Of a DNA stretch of 64,000 nucleotides, positions 13,860-22,420 are shown one piece after another. The position numbers and the translations under genes were made by a program. Within the stretch, counting starts at the first letter, position 1. Every line of letters starts with the position of its first letter. The DNA is from Sphaerotilus microaerophilus. GTDB lineage: Bacteria; Pseudomonadota; Gammaproteobacteria; Burkholderiales; Burkholderiaceae_C. The notes below the pieces were generated by a model. The model had not been told where the DNA came from, did no database searches, and saw nothing but the letters and a program-made list of their open reading frames with translations. The stretch spans positions 248,001 through 312,000 of the forward strand of contig NZ_AP025730.1 of NCBI RefSeq assembly GCF_023734135.1, in the 5' to 3' direction.

Positions 13860-13967
13860 GGTGGCGGCTGCAGCAGCGGTGGCAGATCGTTTCGGGCCAT
13901 GCTAGCAGCCACCCACCGGCACCACAGCCCCGCCGCAGTGGTTTGCCGCACCCGGCCATGACCGGAC

Positions 13968-13988
13968 GATGAATCGCCACGATTCATC
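13968..13988. promoter_or_regulatory. Perfect inverted repeat in the regulator/TPR divergent intergenic region
   Basis: GATGAATC at 13968-13975 and GATTCATC at 13981-13988 form a perfect 8-bp inverted repeat with a 5-base spacer. It lies about 109 bp upstream of the PdsR-like regulator start and about 102 bp upstream of the TPR gene start. The AT-richer composition stands out locally. A dyad of this size fits a transcription factor operator; binding by the adjacent regulator is inference. Confidence 0.5.
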
Positions 13989-14089
13989 ATGATTGGCCAC
14001 CGATCGTCACCACACCCGCACGCGCCGCCGGCCACCGAGGCGCCGTCGCTGAGAAAATCGTCACACTTCGGGCGACAGGAGGGGCGGGG

Positions 14090-16462
14090 ATGGTCGGCAG
14101 GCAGCACAGGCACTCGGGCCGATGCAGGACCGCAGGGGTCGGCATGGCACTCCTCGCCTGTACGGTGGCGCTGACACCGGGCTGGGCCGCCACGCCAGGG
14201 GCCGCGGCCCCGACGGCCACACCAGCCAAGTCAGCCACAACGGCTGCACCGCCCGCCGTCCAACTCGAACGGGCCGTCGGCGAGGCTCGCCAGCACCTGG
14301 CGCTCGACCGCCCCGAGGCCGTGGCCGCCGCCCTGGAGCCGTTGCTGAAATCGCCGAATGTGGGTGCAGCGCCTGCCGAGGCCTTGCTGCGCGCGCAGGC
14401 CTGGGAGCTGCTCGCCACCGGGCAGGAGCGCTGTGGCCGCTTCGATGCGGCCCACACCGCGCACCGCCAGGCCGTGGCCGCCTTCACCACCGCCGTGGGC
14501 GCGCAGGACCGCCGCACGCTCGATGCCCGCCGGCTGCTGGCCCTGTCGCTGCGTGACGTGCAGCGCGAGGACGAGGCCGAGCGCCACTTCCGCCAGGTGC
14601 TGGCCGACCGGCTGCGTGCCCAGCCGGTGGACGCTGCGGCGGCAGCCACCGACCACCGCCTGCTGGTGGAGCACTTCCTGCAGCCGCGCTGGCGCCTGGC
14701 CGAGGCAGAGAGCGTGCTCCAGCAGGCCATCGCCTGGCGCCGCCAGGTGCCAGGCTTTCGCGAAGAGCAGCTGGTGGCCGAGTGGGTGACGCTCGCCGGC
14801 CTGCAGCTGAACCAGGGCCGGCCCAGCGACGCCGAATCGGTGCTGCTGCGGCTGCTCGAACGCGCCCAGGCCGACCCGGCCGCCATGCCGGACAGCGAAC
14901 GCCTGCGCGCCCACGTGCTGCTGGGCCGCGTGCAGATGCGCCAGGGGCGCTACACCCTTGCAGAGCAGGCGCTGCGCCAGGCGGTGGATCAGTTCGAGCG
15001 GACCCGCCTCGGCAGCCGCGTGGCCGATCTGCACGGCGCACCGCTGCAGCTGGCCGAGGCGCTGGCCCACCAGGAGCGTCTGCCGGAGGCCGAGAAGCTG
15101 CTGAGGATCGAGTTGCAGCGGCTGTCGGGCCAGGTGCGCGGCGAGTTCCATCCGCGCCTGTGGCCGGTGCAGCGCCGCCTGGGCCTCCTGCTGATCGACC
15201 TGGAACGCGGCTCCGAAGCCGAAGCACTGCTGCGCCAGGTGGCTGCGGCCACCACCCGCCTGCGCAGCCCCCGGCACCCGGAGACCGCCCTGGCCGAGGC
15301 CGACTTGGCGAGCGCGCTGAGCGACCTGCAGCGCTATGGCGACAGTGAACGGCTGCTGAAGCGCGCGCTGCAGTCGCTGTCACAGACCGTGGGGCCTGTG
15401 AGCGAGCCGGTCTCGCGCCTGCGGGTGCAGCTGGCCAACATGTACCTGGAGTGGGGCCGCTTCGGGGCGGCCGCGAGCACCTTCCGCGCCGAACTACAGG
15501 CCGTTCAGGCCCGGCTCGGGCCCCGTCACCCGGAGGTGGCAACCACCCAGTCCCAGCTGGCCATTGCCTTGATGCGCCAGGGCCGGCTGGCCGATGCGGC
15601 GGTGCTGTTGCGCCAGGCGCTGGTGATCCGTGAGGCCCAGCAGCCCCCCGTACCGGCGCAGGTGGCCGAGACGCTCGGCTGGCTGGGGCAGGTCTACATG
15701 GATGCCGATGACCTCGCACGCGCCGAGGAGATCCTGCAGCGTGCCCTGGCCCTGCGGCGGCAACTGGCGACCCACCGCCATGACGCGGCGGTGCTCACGG
15801 TGCAGGGCCACCTGGCCGGCGTCTGGAGCCTGTCCGGCAAGCTCGACGCCTCGGAGGCGATGCTGCGCGAGGCCATTGCCAGCGCCGAGGCCTTGAACCC
15901 GACCGACCCGTTTCGGATCCCCAACCTGCTGGTCGGCCAGGCCGGCAACCTGCGCCGCAAGGGGGATTTCGCAGGCGCGCGGGCCCTGGTGGAACGGGCG
16001 CTGCAGGTGCGCCAGCAGGCGCTCGGCACGGAGTCCGGCCAGACGGCCATCGTCGAGACCGCCCTCGCCCGGATCCTGACCGCGATGGGCCAGCCCCAGG
16101 AGGCGCGCGCGCGGCTCGGCCACGCCATCGCGGTCTTCGACCGCAGCGACGACCTGCGCGAGACCCCGTTCATGGCGCGTGCCCGCCTGCGCCTGGCCGA
16201 GGCGCTGCGCGCCGAGGGTCGCCCGGCCGAAGCCAGGAAGGAGGCAGCCACCGCCCTGCGCCTGTTCGAACGCGCCTACGGCCCCCGCCACGACGACAGC
16301 AACGAAGCCCGCAAACTACAACCACCTGGGCGCGGCCCCTGCGGCCCGCCCGTGACCAGCGTGCGACAGGCCGGCGGCCGCCGCCTCGCTACGATGCGGC
16401 CATTCCCTCGAAGCCCGGCCGCCGTCCGGGTGCCCCGCCCACGCCGGAGACAAGCCCGATGA
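14090..16462 (+). CDS. Exported TPR-repeat protein, probably with a frameshifted C-terminus
   Basis: ATG 14090 is preceded by a strong AGGAGG-type ribosome-binding site. The 790-residue product has a signal peptide (core ending near PGWA) and then about a dozen kinesin-light-chain-like TPR units through to about residue 740, for example 'AEQALRQAVDQFERTRLG' and 'AGARALVERALQVRQQALG'. No enzyme domain is seen, so a protein-interaction role outside the cytoplasm is likely. After about 16309 the frame switches to unusual codons (CTA, CAA, CCA, CCT) and a low-complexity tail that runs into the ADH start. Skipping one base near 16310 gives 'ANYNHLGAAPAARP' with normal codons and a stop at 16353-16355. 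A one-base indel or sequencing error is therefore suspected. Confidence 0.85.
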   Translation: MVGRQHRHSGRCRTAGVGMALLACTVALTPGWAATPGAAAPTATPAKSATTAAPPAVQLERAVGEARQHLALDRPEAVAAALEPLLKSPNVGAAPAEALLRAQAWELLATGQERCGRFDAAHTAHRQAVAAFTTAVGAQDRRTLDARRLLALSLRDVQREDEAERHFRQVLADRLRAQPVDAAAAATDHRLLVEHFLQPRWRLAEAESVLQQAIAWRRQVPGFREEQLVAEWVTLAGLQLNQGRPSDAESVLLRLLERAQADPAAMPDSERLRAHVLLGRVQMRQGRYTLAEQALRQAVDQFERTRLGSRVADLHGAPLQLAEALAHQERLPEAEKLLRIELQRLSGQVRGEFHPRLWPVQRRLGLLLIDLERGSEAEALLRQVAAATTRLRSPRHPETALAEADLASALSDLQRYGDSERLLKRALQSLSQTVGPVSEPVSRLRVQLANMYLEWGRFGAAASTFRAELQAVQARLGPRHPEVATTQSQLAIALMRQGRLADAAVLLRQALVIREAQQPPVPAQVAETLGWLGQVYMDADDLARAEEILQRALALRRQLATHRHDAAVLTVQGHLAGVWSLSGKLDASEAMLREAIASAEALNPTDPFRIPNLLVGQAGNLRRKGDFAGARALVERALQVRQQALGTESGQTAIVETALARILTAMGQPQEARARLGHAIAVFDRSDDLRETPFMARARLRLAEALRAEGRPAEARKEAATALRLFERAYGPRHDDSNEARKLQPPGRGPCGPPVTSVRQAGGRRLATMRPFPRSPAAVRVPRPRRRQAR

Positions 16463-17643
16463 GCAGCCGCAGCAGCCCCAGCCCGTCCTTCCTCTTCAAC
16501 GCCGTGCGCCGCCTCGAAGTGGCCGCCGGCGCCAGCGCCCGCCTCGGCGACACCGCCCAAGCCTGGAAGCCCGCCAGCGGCCCGGCCCAGGCGCTGGTGG
16601 TCACCGATGCCTTCCTGCACCGCAGCGGCCTGCTCGCCCCGGCGCTGCAGTCGCTCGCCGCCGCCGGCTGGCAGGTGCGCGTGTACGACGGCGTGCTGCC
16701 CGACCCCTCCGAGGCCGTGGTGCTCGCCGCCGCGGAGCTGGCCCGGGGCGTGGACCTGGTGATCGGCTTTGGGGGCGGCAGCAGCATGGACACCGCCAAG
16801 GTCGTCGCCGTGCTGGCCCGCCCCGGGAACACGCTGACGCTGGCCCAGCTCTACGGCGTCGAGAGCGTGCGCGCCGAGCGCCTGCCGCTGATCCAGCTGC
16901 CCACCACCGCCGGCACCGGCTCGGAGGTGACCCGCATCGCCATCCTGACCACCGGCGAGCACACCAAGGCCGGCATCGTCAACAGCGCCCTGCTGGCCGA
17001 CCACGTGCTGCTCGACGCCACGCTGACGCTGGGCCTGCCGCCGGCCGTGACCGCCGCCACCGGCATCGACGCGATGGTCCACGCCATCGAGGCCTACACC
17101 AGCGCGCTGAAGAAGAACCCGCTGTCCGACCTGCTCGCCCGCGAGGCCCTGCGCCTGCTCGGCGCCCACCTGCTGCGCGCCGTCGAACAGGGCAGCGACG
17201 TGACCGCGCGCGAGCAGATGCTGATCGGCGCGATGCTGGCCGGCATGGCCTTCGAGAACGCGCCGGTGGCCGCGGTGCACGCCCTGGCCTACCCGCTGGG
17301 CGGCGTCTACCACCTGCCACACGGCCTGAGCAACGCGCTGGTGCTGCCGCACGTGCTGCGCTTCAACCGCCCCGCCGCCGAGCCGCTCTACGCCGAGTTG
17401 GCCGAGGTACTGCTGCCCGGCGCAGGAGGTGACGACGCCAGCCGCTGCGACGCCCTGCTCACCTACGCCGATGGCCTGTGCGCGCGCACCGGCCTGCCGG
17501 CACGCCTGCGCGACTGCCACATCCCCGCCGACGCGCTGCCCGAACTGGCCCGCCAGGCCATGGGCCAGCAGCGCCTGCTCCAGAACAACCCCCGCCCCGT
17601 CACCGAGGCCGACGCGCTGGCCATCTACCAGGCCGCCTGGTGA
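16459..17643 (+). CDS. Iron-containing alcohol dehydrogenase
   Basis: The 394-residue protein is a group III (Fe) alcohol dehydrogenase. It has the NAD-binding 'GFGGGSSMDTAK', 'PTTAGTGSEVTR', and metal-ligand motifs in 'GIDAMVHAIEAYTS' and 'VHALAYPLGGVYHLPHG'. The length is normal and all metal-ligand residues appear present. The substrate, an alcohol/aldehyde or hydroxy acid, cannot be fixed from sequence. The ATG overlaps the last codons of the long upstream frame, which probably reflects a frameshift in that gene rather than true coupling. A thioesterase follows in the same direction. Confidence 0.92.
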   Translation: MSSRSSPSPSFLFNAVRRLEVAAGASARLGDTAQAWKPASGPAQALVVTDAFLHRSGLLAPALQSLAAAGWQVRVYDGVLPDPSEAVVLAAAELARGVDLVIGFGGGSSMDTAKVVAVLARPGNTLTLAQLYGVESVRAERLPLIQLPTTAGTGSEVTRIAILTTGEHTKAGIVNSALLADHVLLDATLTLGLPPAVTAATGIDAMVHAIEAYTSALKKNPLSDLLAREALRLLGAHLLRAVEQGSDVTAREQMLIGAMLAGMAFENAPVAAVHALAYPLGGVYHLPHGLSNALVLPHVLRFNRPAAEPLYAELAEVLLPGAGGDDASRCDALLTYADGLCARTGLPARLRDCHIPADALPELARQAMGQQRLLQNNPRPVTEADALAIYQAAW

Positions 17644-17689
17644 CCCTCGTTACCGGCCGCGCCACCGGCTCCCCTGCATCGCTCCCGCC

Positions 17690-18142
17690 ATGACCGAACC
17701 CACCGCCCGCCCGACCCGCGCCGACTTCGGCTACGTCCGCCCCGTCAGCACCCGCTGGACCGACAACGACATCTACGGCCACGTCAACAACGCGATCTAC
17801 TACCAGTACTTCGACAGCGTCATCAACCGCTACCTGATCGAGGAGGGCAGCCTGGACATCCACCGCGGCGACGTGGTGGGCTTCATCGTGCGCTCGGAGT
17901 GCGACTACTTCGCGCCGGTGACCTACCCGGGCGATGTGGACATCGGCGTCGCCGTGGCCAAGCTGGGCAACTCCTCGGTGACCTACGCGGTCGGCCTGTT
18001 CAAGCCCGGCGAGGACGCCCCCTGCGCGCTGGCGAGCATGGTGCACGTCTTCGTCGAGACCGCCACCAACCGGCCGGTGCCGATCCCCGCGCCGCTGCGC
18101 GCCGCGCTGGTGCGGCTGGTGCGGCCGGCGCAGGGCGGCTGA
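17690..18142 (+). CDS. Acyl-CoA thioesterase, 4HBT (hotdog) family
   Basis: The 150-residue protein is a single hotdog-fold thioesterase of the 4-hydroxybenzoyl-CoA type. 'RWTDNDIYGHVNNAIYYQYF' holds the catalytic Asp and the conserved HVNN, and 'RSECDYFAPVTYPGD' is the usual second strand. ATG 17690 is chosen because it gives the family length; the open frame extends further upstream. It lies 46 bp after the alcohol dehydrogenase and 11 bp before the DUF2235 gene, so a small operon is likely. Confidence 0.92.
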   Translation: MTEPTARPTRADFGYVRPVSTRWTDNDIYGHVNNAIYYQYFDSVINRYLIEEGSLDIHRGDVVGFIVRSECDYFAPVTYPGDVDIGVAVAKLGNSSVTYAVGLFKPGEDAPCALASMVHVFVETATNRPVPIPAPLRAALVRLVRPAQGG

Positions 18143-18153
18143 GGGCCGGCCCG

Positions 18154-19950
18154 ATGAGCGCGCCCCGGCAACTGATCGTCTGCTGCGACGGCACCAACAA
18201 CAACCTCACCGGGCGGCTCAACGACACCAACGTCACCAAGCTCTGCGAGCTGCTCGACCCCGACGGCCAGCACCAGCGGCTGTACTACGACCCCGGCGTC
18301 GGGAACCCCGGCCAGCTGCCGGGCACCACCCGGCTGGACAGCATCAAGCGCGAAGTCCAGCGCCTCACCGGGCTGGCCTTCGGCCAGGGCATCTTCGAGA
18401 ACATCGCCGAGGGCTACGCCTTCCTGATGCAGCACTACCAGGAAGGCGACCAGATCTTCCTCTACGGTTTCTCGCGCGGCGCCTTCACGGCGCGCAGCAT
18501 CGGCGGGCTCGTCGCCCAGTTCGGCCTGCTGCGGCCCGAGAACCAGGCGCTGCTGCCCTCCCTGCTGCACACCTACTTCGCCGACCGGCGCGAGAGCCAG
18601 CGCTACCGGGACGTCACCGCCCAGGTCAGCGCCCTCTTCTGCAGCCAGGACCGCCGCGAGGTGCCGGTGTGGTTCGTCGGCGTGTGGGACACCGTGGCCT
18701 CGGTGGGCTTCCCGCTGCTGAGCCAGCAGACCATCACCGCACGGCCCAGCATCGCCGGCAAGCGCTGCCACCATGTGCGCCAGGCCCTGGCGCTGGACGA
18801 GCACCGCCGCGCCTTCGAGCCGCGGCCCTACATCGTCGAGCCCGGCCACGACTACGCCGCGCACGGCCAGAGCATCGGCCAGGCCTGGTTCAGCGGCTCG
18901 CACTGCGACGTGGGCGGCGGCTACCTCCATGCCGAGGCCGGCCTGGCCAACGACGCGCTGCGCTGGATGCTGCAGGAGTCCGTTGCCTGCGGCCTGCGCA
19001 TCGACCCCGCCCTGTTGAACGCCCGCGGCGAACTCGATGACCTCGCCCTGGGCGAACGCCTCGCGCAGCGCTCCATCCCTGCCAGCACGAGCGCTGGAAG
19101 CACGGCCGCTGCCCCCTGCCGGCAGCTGCACAGCGAAACCTACGACACCCCCTGGTGGGCCCTGGCCGGCCTGAAGCTGCGCGACCCCACGGCCAACCCG
19201 GACTGGAACCGCCTCGCCGAACCCGTGCAGCCGGTGGAGCACCCCAGCGTCGGCCAGCAGCCGCTGCACTTCGCCGCCAACACCGTCTGGTCGCGCCATC
19301 GCGCCCCTGGCCCGCTGCTCTGGGCCCTGCTGGGGTTGCTGGTGTTCGACCTGCTGGCCGGCCTGATGCTCGCCCCCAGGACCGCTGCGCTGGACTTCTC
19401 CAGCATGGCGGCCTTCACAGCCAGCCTGCGCGAGCAGCTCACCGCCGCCTGGAATGCCAACCTGGCCCTGGCGCAGTGGCAGCTCGGCTGGATCCCCTGG
19501 AGCCACCTCTCCCAATGGCCCTGGCCCGCCCCGCTGGAAGCCGCCGCCACCGCCCCCGTCCCGATGCGCCACCTCGGCCGCGCCCTGCTGGCCGACGGCC
19601 TGCTGATCACCAGCTACGCCTACCTGCTCGCCCGCGCCACCAGCTGGGCCTTCGCCCGCGCCGCCCGCCTGCGCCGCGCCGGCCCCGCACCGAAACGAGC
19701 GCGCCTGCTGAACGGGCTGGGCAGTGCCGCCGGCATCGCGGTGGCGGCCGACCTGGCCGAGAACCTCGTCACCTGGCTCGTCCACCTCAGCGCCGGCAGC
19801 GACGACCTGCCCGGCGCGGAGTACCTGTTCGGCCTGCTGATGAGCGGGGCGAGTGCGTTGAAGTGGGCGGGGTTGGCTGGGTGCACGGTGCTGGTGGGTT
19901 GGGGGATGGTGATGCGGGTGCGTTCTGAAGACACGAGAGGCCCACTCTGA
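18154..19950 (+). CDS. DUF2235 alpha/beta-hydrolase (Tle1-like phospholipase) with C-terminal membrane segments
   Basis: The 598-residue product starts at ATG 18154. The first 350 residues form a DUF2235 domain: '[12 protein letters not shown]', the nucleophile S107 in [10 protein letters not shown], '[13 protein letters not shown]' and the catalytic-type '[13 protein letters not shown]'. This is the family of the type VI lipase effectors Tle1, but many members are not effectors. The C-terminal part has hydrophobic stretches (about residues 387-407, 480-500, 525-545, 560-585), which is unlike soluble Tle1 proteins. No VgrG, immunity or other type VI gene is near. A membrane-bound lipase or hydrolase is the safest reading. 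Confidence 0.88.
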   Translation: MSAPRQLIVCCDGTNNNLTGRLNDTNVTKLCELLDPDGQHQRLYYDPGVGNPGQLPGTTRLDSIKREVQRLTGLAFGQGIFENIAEGYAFLMQHYQEGDQIFLYGFSRGAFTARSIGGLVAQFGLLRPENQALLPSLLHTYFADRRESQRYRDVTAQVSALFCSQDRREVPVWFVGVWDTVASVGFPLLSQQTITARPSIAGKRCHHVRQALALDEHRRAFEPRPYIVEPGHDYAAHGQSIGQAWFSGSHCDVGGGYLHAEAGLANDALRWMLQESVACGLRIDPALLNARGELDDLALGERLAQRSIPASTSAGSTAAAPCRQLHSETYDTPWWALAGLKLRDPTANPDWNRLAEPVQPVEHPSVGQQPLHFAANTVWSRHRAPGPLLWALLGLLVFDLLAGLMLAPRTAALDFSSMAAFTASLREQLTAAWNANLALAQWQLGWIPWSHLSQWPWPAPLEAAATAPVPMRHLGRALLADGLLITSYAYLLARATSWAFARAARLRRAGPAPKRARLLNGLGSAAGIAVAADLAENLVTWLVHLSAGSDDLPGAEYLFGLLMSGASALKWAGLAGCTVLVGWGMVMRVRSEDTRGPL

Positions 19951-19980
19951 CCTCTGCGAAAGGCCATGCACCACAACCGC

Positions 19981-20000
19981 ATTGATGCGCCAATTGATGC
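19981..20000. promoter_or_regulatory. Direct repeat ATTGATGC, probable vapBC operator
   Basis: ATTGATGC occurs at 19981-19988 and again at 19993-20000, a 12-bp step, just upstream of the antitoxin gene. The region is distinctly AT-richer than the surroundings and includes TATATT at 20012-20017. VapB proteins normally bind repeated sites in their own promoter, so this is a plausible autoregulatory operator. Confidence 0.4.
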
Positions 20001-20032
20001 ATACTGGCATCTATATTGACGCAGGAGTCGGC

Positions 20033-20242
20033 ATGCGCACCACGGTCACCATTGACGACGATCTCTACGACAGGGCCCTGGAGCTGGCCGACCCGGGCAC
20101 GGAAAAGGCGGACCTCATCCGGGAAGCGATGAGGACCTTCGTGCGAGTACAGGCCGGCAAGCGCTTGGCGGCGTTGGGCGGAGCCGCGCCGGAGATGGCC
20201 GAGGTGCCTCGCCGCCAGCCTGAGCCATCCCCTCAGTCATGA
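20033..20242 (+). CDS. vapB: Type II antitoxin, VapB family (ribbon-helix-helix)
   Basis: The 69-residue protein begins '[20 protein letters not shown]', the classic VapB (DUF2191) ribbon-helix-helix start, followed by '[27 protein letters not shown]' that forms the dimer helix and toxin-binding tail. ATG 20033 is preceded by GGAG eight bases upstream, which decides this start over ATGs further up at 19982. The stop overlaps the toxin gene by 4 bp. It should repress its own promoter and neutralise the PIN toxin. Confidence 0.9.
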   Translation: MRTTVTIDDDLYDRALELADPGTEKADLIREAMRTFVRVQAGKRLAALGGAAPEMAEVPRRQPEPSPQS

Positions 20243-20622
20243 CCGGGGTGTTGGTCGACACCTCCGTCTGGGTGGCCCACTTCCGGCAGGCGTTGCCTGC
20301 CCTGCAGGCCTTGCTGGCCACGGATCAAGTGCTCTGCCATCCGTTGGTCGTGCTGGAACTGGCTTGCGGAACGCCTCCCGCACCGCGGGATCGCTCGCTC
20401 GCCCACCTGCGTTCGTTGGAGCGAGCAGCGGTGGCCACCATCGACGAAACCCTGGCCATGGTGGAGCGGGAGCGGCTCTACGACGCTGGCTGTGGCGCAG
20501 TGGACGTCGCCTTGCTTGCGTCGGCGCGCTTGACGGCGGGGGCACGGCTCTGGACCCTCGACAAGAAGCTGCACGCCCTGGCACTGCGGCTGCAAGTCGC
20601 CTACGCAGACACGCTGCACTGA
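20239..20622 (+). CDS. vapC: Type II toxin, VapC-like PIN-domain ribonuclease
   Basis: The 127-residue protein is a PIN-domain endoribonuclease. Acidic metal-site residues are visible as D7 in VLVDTSVWV, a Glu in VVLELACG, an Asp in [11 protein letters not shown] and an Asp in LWTLDKKL. VapC toxins cut tRNA or rRNA when the antitoxin decays. It starts within the antitoxin stop (ATGA), the standard coupling. It is the first of two VapBC modules in the window; the other, at 34 kb, uses a different antitoxin family. Confidence 0.92.
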   Translation: MTGVLVDTSVWVAHFRQALPALQALLATDQVLCHPLVVLELACGTPPAPRDRSLAHLRSLERAAVATIDETLAMVERERLYDAGCGAVDVALLASARLTAGARLWTLDKKLHALALRLQVAYADTLH

Positions 20623-20644
20623 CGCTTGGCGCTCGGCCAGCCTC

Positions 20645-22342
20645 TCACCCCGCCTGCAACACCCTGATCAGCGCGTCGATCACGTCACTGCCGTCGGGGG
20701 ACTTCAGGCGGTGCTTGCGCAGGCTGCGGGCCAGGTCGGCGCGGGCCAGCGGCTGGGTGTCGGCGCGCAGGAGGATGCCGGCGATGGTGCGCTGCACCTC
20801 CAGCGAGCGGGCCTGCGGGAAGATGCGGGCGATGGCCTGGAGGCTGGCGGGGTCGGTCAGGCGCTGGCGGGCCAGGGCCTGGAGGGCGCGCAGCTGCGGG
20901 CCGGGGGCGCTGAGGCGGGCGATGGCTTCGGCGAGGGCGCGCTGCTCGGCGGCGTCGGCCAGCGGGCGGTGGCGCAGGTAGACCTGGGCGATCTCGGCAT
21001 CGGTGTCCTGGCTGGACGTGAGGGCCAGCACGGTGCGCTGGTGCGCCGCTGGGTCGCCCAGGCAGGCAAGCACGGCGCTGTGGGCGACCACGCCGGGCCG
21101 GGCGGCGCCGCTGGCGACGAGCTGGCCGGCCAGCGGCAGATCGGGCTCGGGGCGGGCGGCGCAGAGGTGGTCGATCTCATGCTTGCCGAGGCGGCCCTCG
21201 CGCAGGCGCTGCTCGACCATGCGGGCAAACTCGTCGCGCTCCTGCTCGGGGCTGAGCCAGCCGAGCTGGCGCGCCAGCGCCATCATGCGGGTGTGCACGC
21301 CGGCCTCGTCGGCGTCACGGGCAAAGTCGAGGTAGCGCGCGCGGGCCGGCGCATCACGGCTGATGGCCAGCAGCGCACCCTCGACATCGGGCTGCAGGCG
21401 CTGGCTGGCACTCAACTGGCTGGCGAGGTGCTCCAGGTGGTCGAGCAGCATGCGCACCTCGGTGGGATCGCGCCTGAGCAGCTCGTGGGCGAAGGCGAGC
21501 TTGCCGGCCAGGCCGGCGCGGTCGTCGGCGAGGCGGCAGAGCTCGGCGCGGAAGCTGGCGTGGGGGTCCGCATCGGTCAGGCCGGGGGCGCTGACCATCG
21601 AGACCGGCGCGAACAGCGCCAGCAGCGTGGGGCTGGGCTGGCCGCTGGCAATCTCGATGCTGCCGGTGGTGCTGCGGAAGTAGCGCTCCACCAGCGGGCC
21701 GGCGTAGCGGCCCAGCGGCGCCTGGCCGGAGAAGCCGTAGATCACCGGCACGTCCTTGAAGATGTGGCGGATGCGGTCGCGGTTGCTCTGGCCGTAGCGC
21801 GCGCTGAGCTGGCTGGCGATGCGCTCGGCCTCCTCGGGGCTGCGCCCGTCGCGCTGCAGGCTGCGGCGCACCTCGGCGGCAGCCACCTGGCGCGGCTCGG
21901 TGCCCAGGGTCTTGCAGCCGAACAGGTAGACCTCGCGCAGCGGGGCGAACAGGCCGCTGCAGGAGGCGCTGCAGGCGGCTTGCTGCAGCTGCGGCACGGT
22001 GAGGAAATCGCGGAAATCGGACTGGTCGGCGTAGAACTCGCTGCCGTCGTCGAAGTGGCCGGAGATTATCAGCGCGTCGCAGCGCACACCACTGCGGCAG
22101 GCGGCCTCGAACCAGTCCTTTCGGCCGCGCTGCACCAGCTCGACGACGCGGAACTGGTCGCGCGGCAGGTTCCGCTCGAAGGCCTCCTTCTCGTCGGAGG
22201 AGTTGATGGTGATGGCGCAGACGGTGCGCGGCTCGGCGGCCCGGGCCGGGGCGGCGATCGCCAGCGCGGCAGCAAACAGGGCCAGCCCCACCCAGCGGGG
22301 CGTGCGATCAGGCAAGGGCGTCGGGATACGGCTGCGGCGCAT
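20645..22342 (-). CDS. Exported caspase/CHAT-like protein, paralogue B
   Basis: The 565-residue product has a signal peptide (hydrophobic core about 18-33, cleavage near ARAAE). The next 200 residues look like a clan CD cysteine-peptidase fold: a strand with 'TVCAITINSSDEKEAF', then H96 in LIISGHFDDG, and C143 in VYLFGCKTL, followed by 'VPVIYGFSGQAPLG' as a likely substrate-pocket strand. The His-strand-helix-strand-Cys order is that of CHAT and caspases. The remaining 300 residues are helical and may be HEAT-like. Several conserved cysteines (ACSASC) suggest disulfides in the periplasm. It is a clear paralogue of the gene 78 bp upstream. The protease activity is inferred from pattern only. 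Confidence 0.75.
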   Translation of the reverse strand: MRRSRIPTPLPDRTPRWVGLALFAAALAIAAPARAAEPRTVCAITINSSDEKEAFERNLPRDQFRVVELVQRGRKDWFEAACRSGVRCDALIISGHFDDGSEFYADQSDFRDFLTVPQLQQAACSASCSGLFAPLREVYLFGCKTLGTEPRQVAAAEVRRSLQRDGRSPEEAERIASQLSARYGQSNRDRIRHIFKDVPVIYGFSGQAPLGRYAGPLVERYFRSTTGSIEIASGQPSPTLLALFAPVSMVSAPGLTDADPHASFRAELCRLADDRAGLAGKLAFAHELLRRDPTEVRMLLDHLEHLASQLSASQRLQPDVEGALLAISRDAPARARYLDFARDADEAGVHTRMMALARQLGWLSPEQERDEFARMVEQRLREGRLGKHEIDHLCAARPEPDLPLAGQLVASGAARPGVVAHSAVLACLGDPAAHQRTVLALTSSQDTDAEIAQVYLRHRPLADAAEQRALAEAIARLSAPGPQLRALQALARQRLTDPASLQAIARIFPQARSLEVQRTIAGILLRADTQPLARADLARSLRKHRLKSPDGSDVIDALIRVLQAG

Positions 22343-22420
22343 CCGGCCAGTGTTTCACAGCCGCGCAAGGCGCTGCAACGGGTTGTGAATGCGCGGCCGG
22401 CGGCTTGCCGGCACGCTCCG

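Noticed and set aside
14090..20000. Type VI secretion locus suggested by the DUF2235 protein
   Set aside because: No VgrG, Hcp, PAAR or structural component gene lies in the window.
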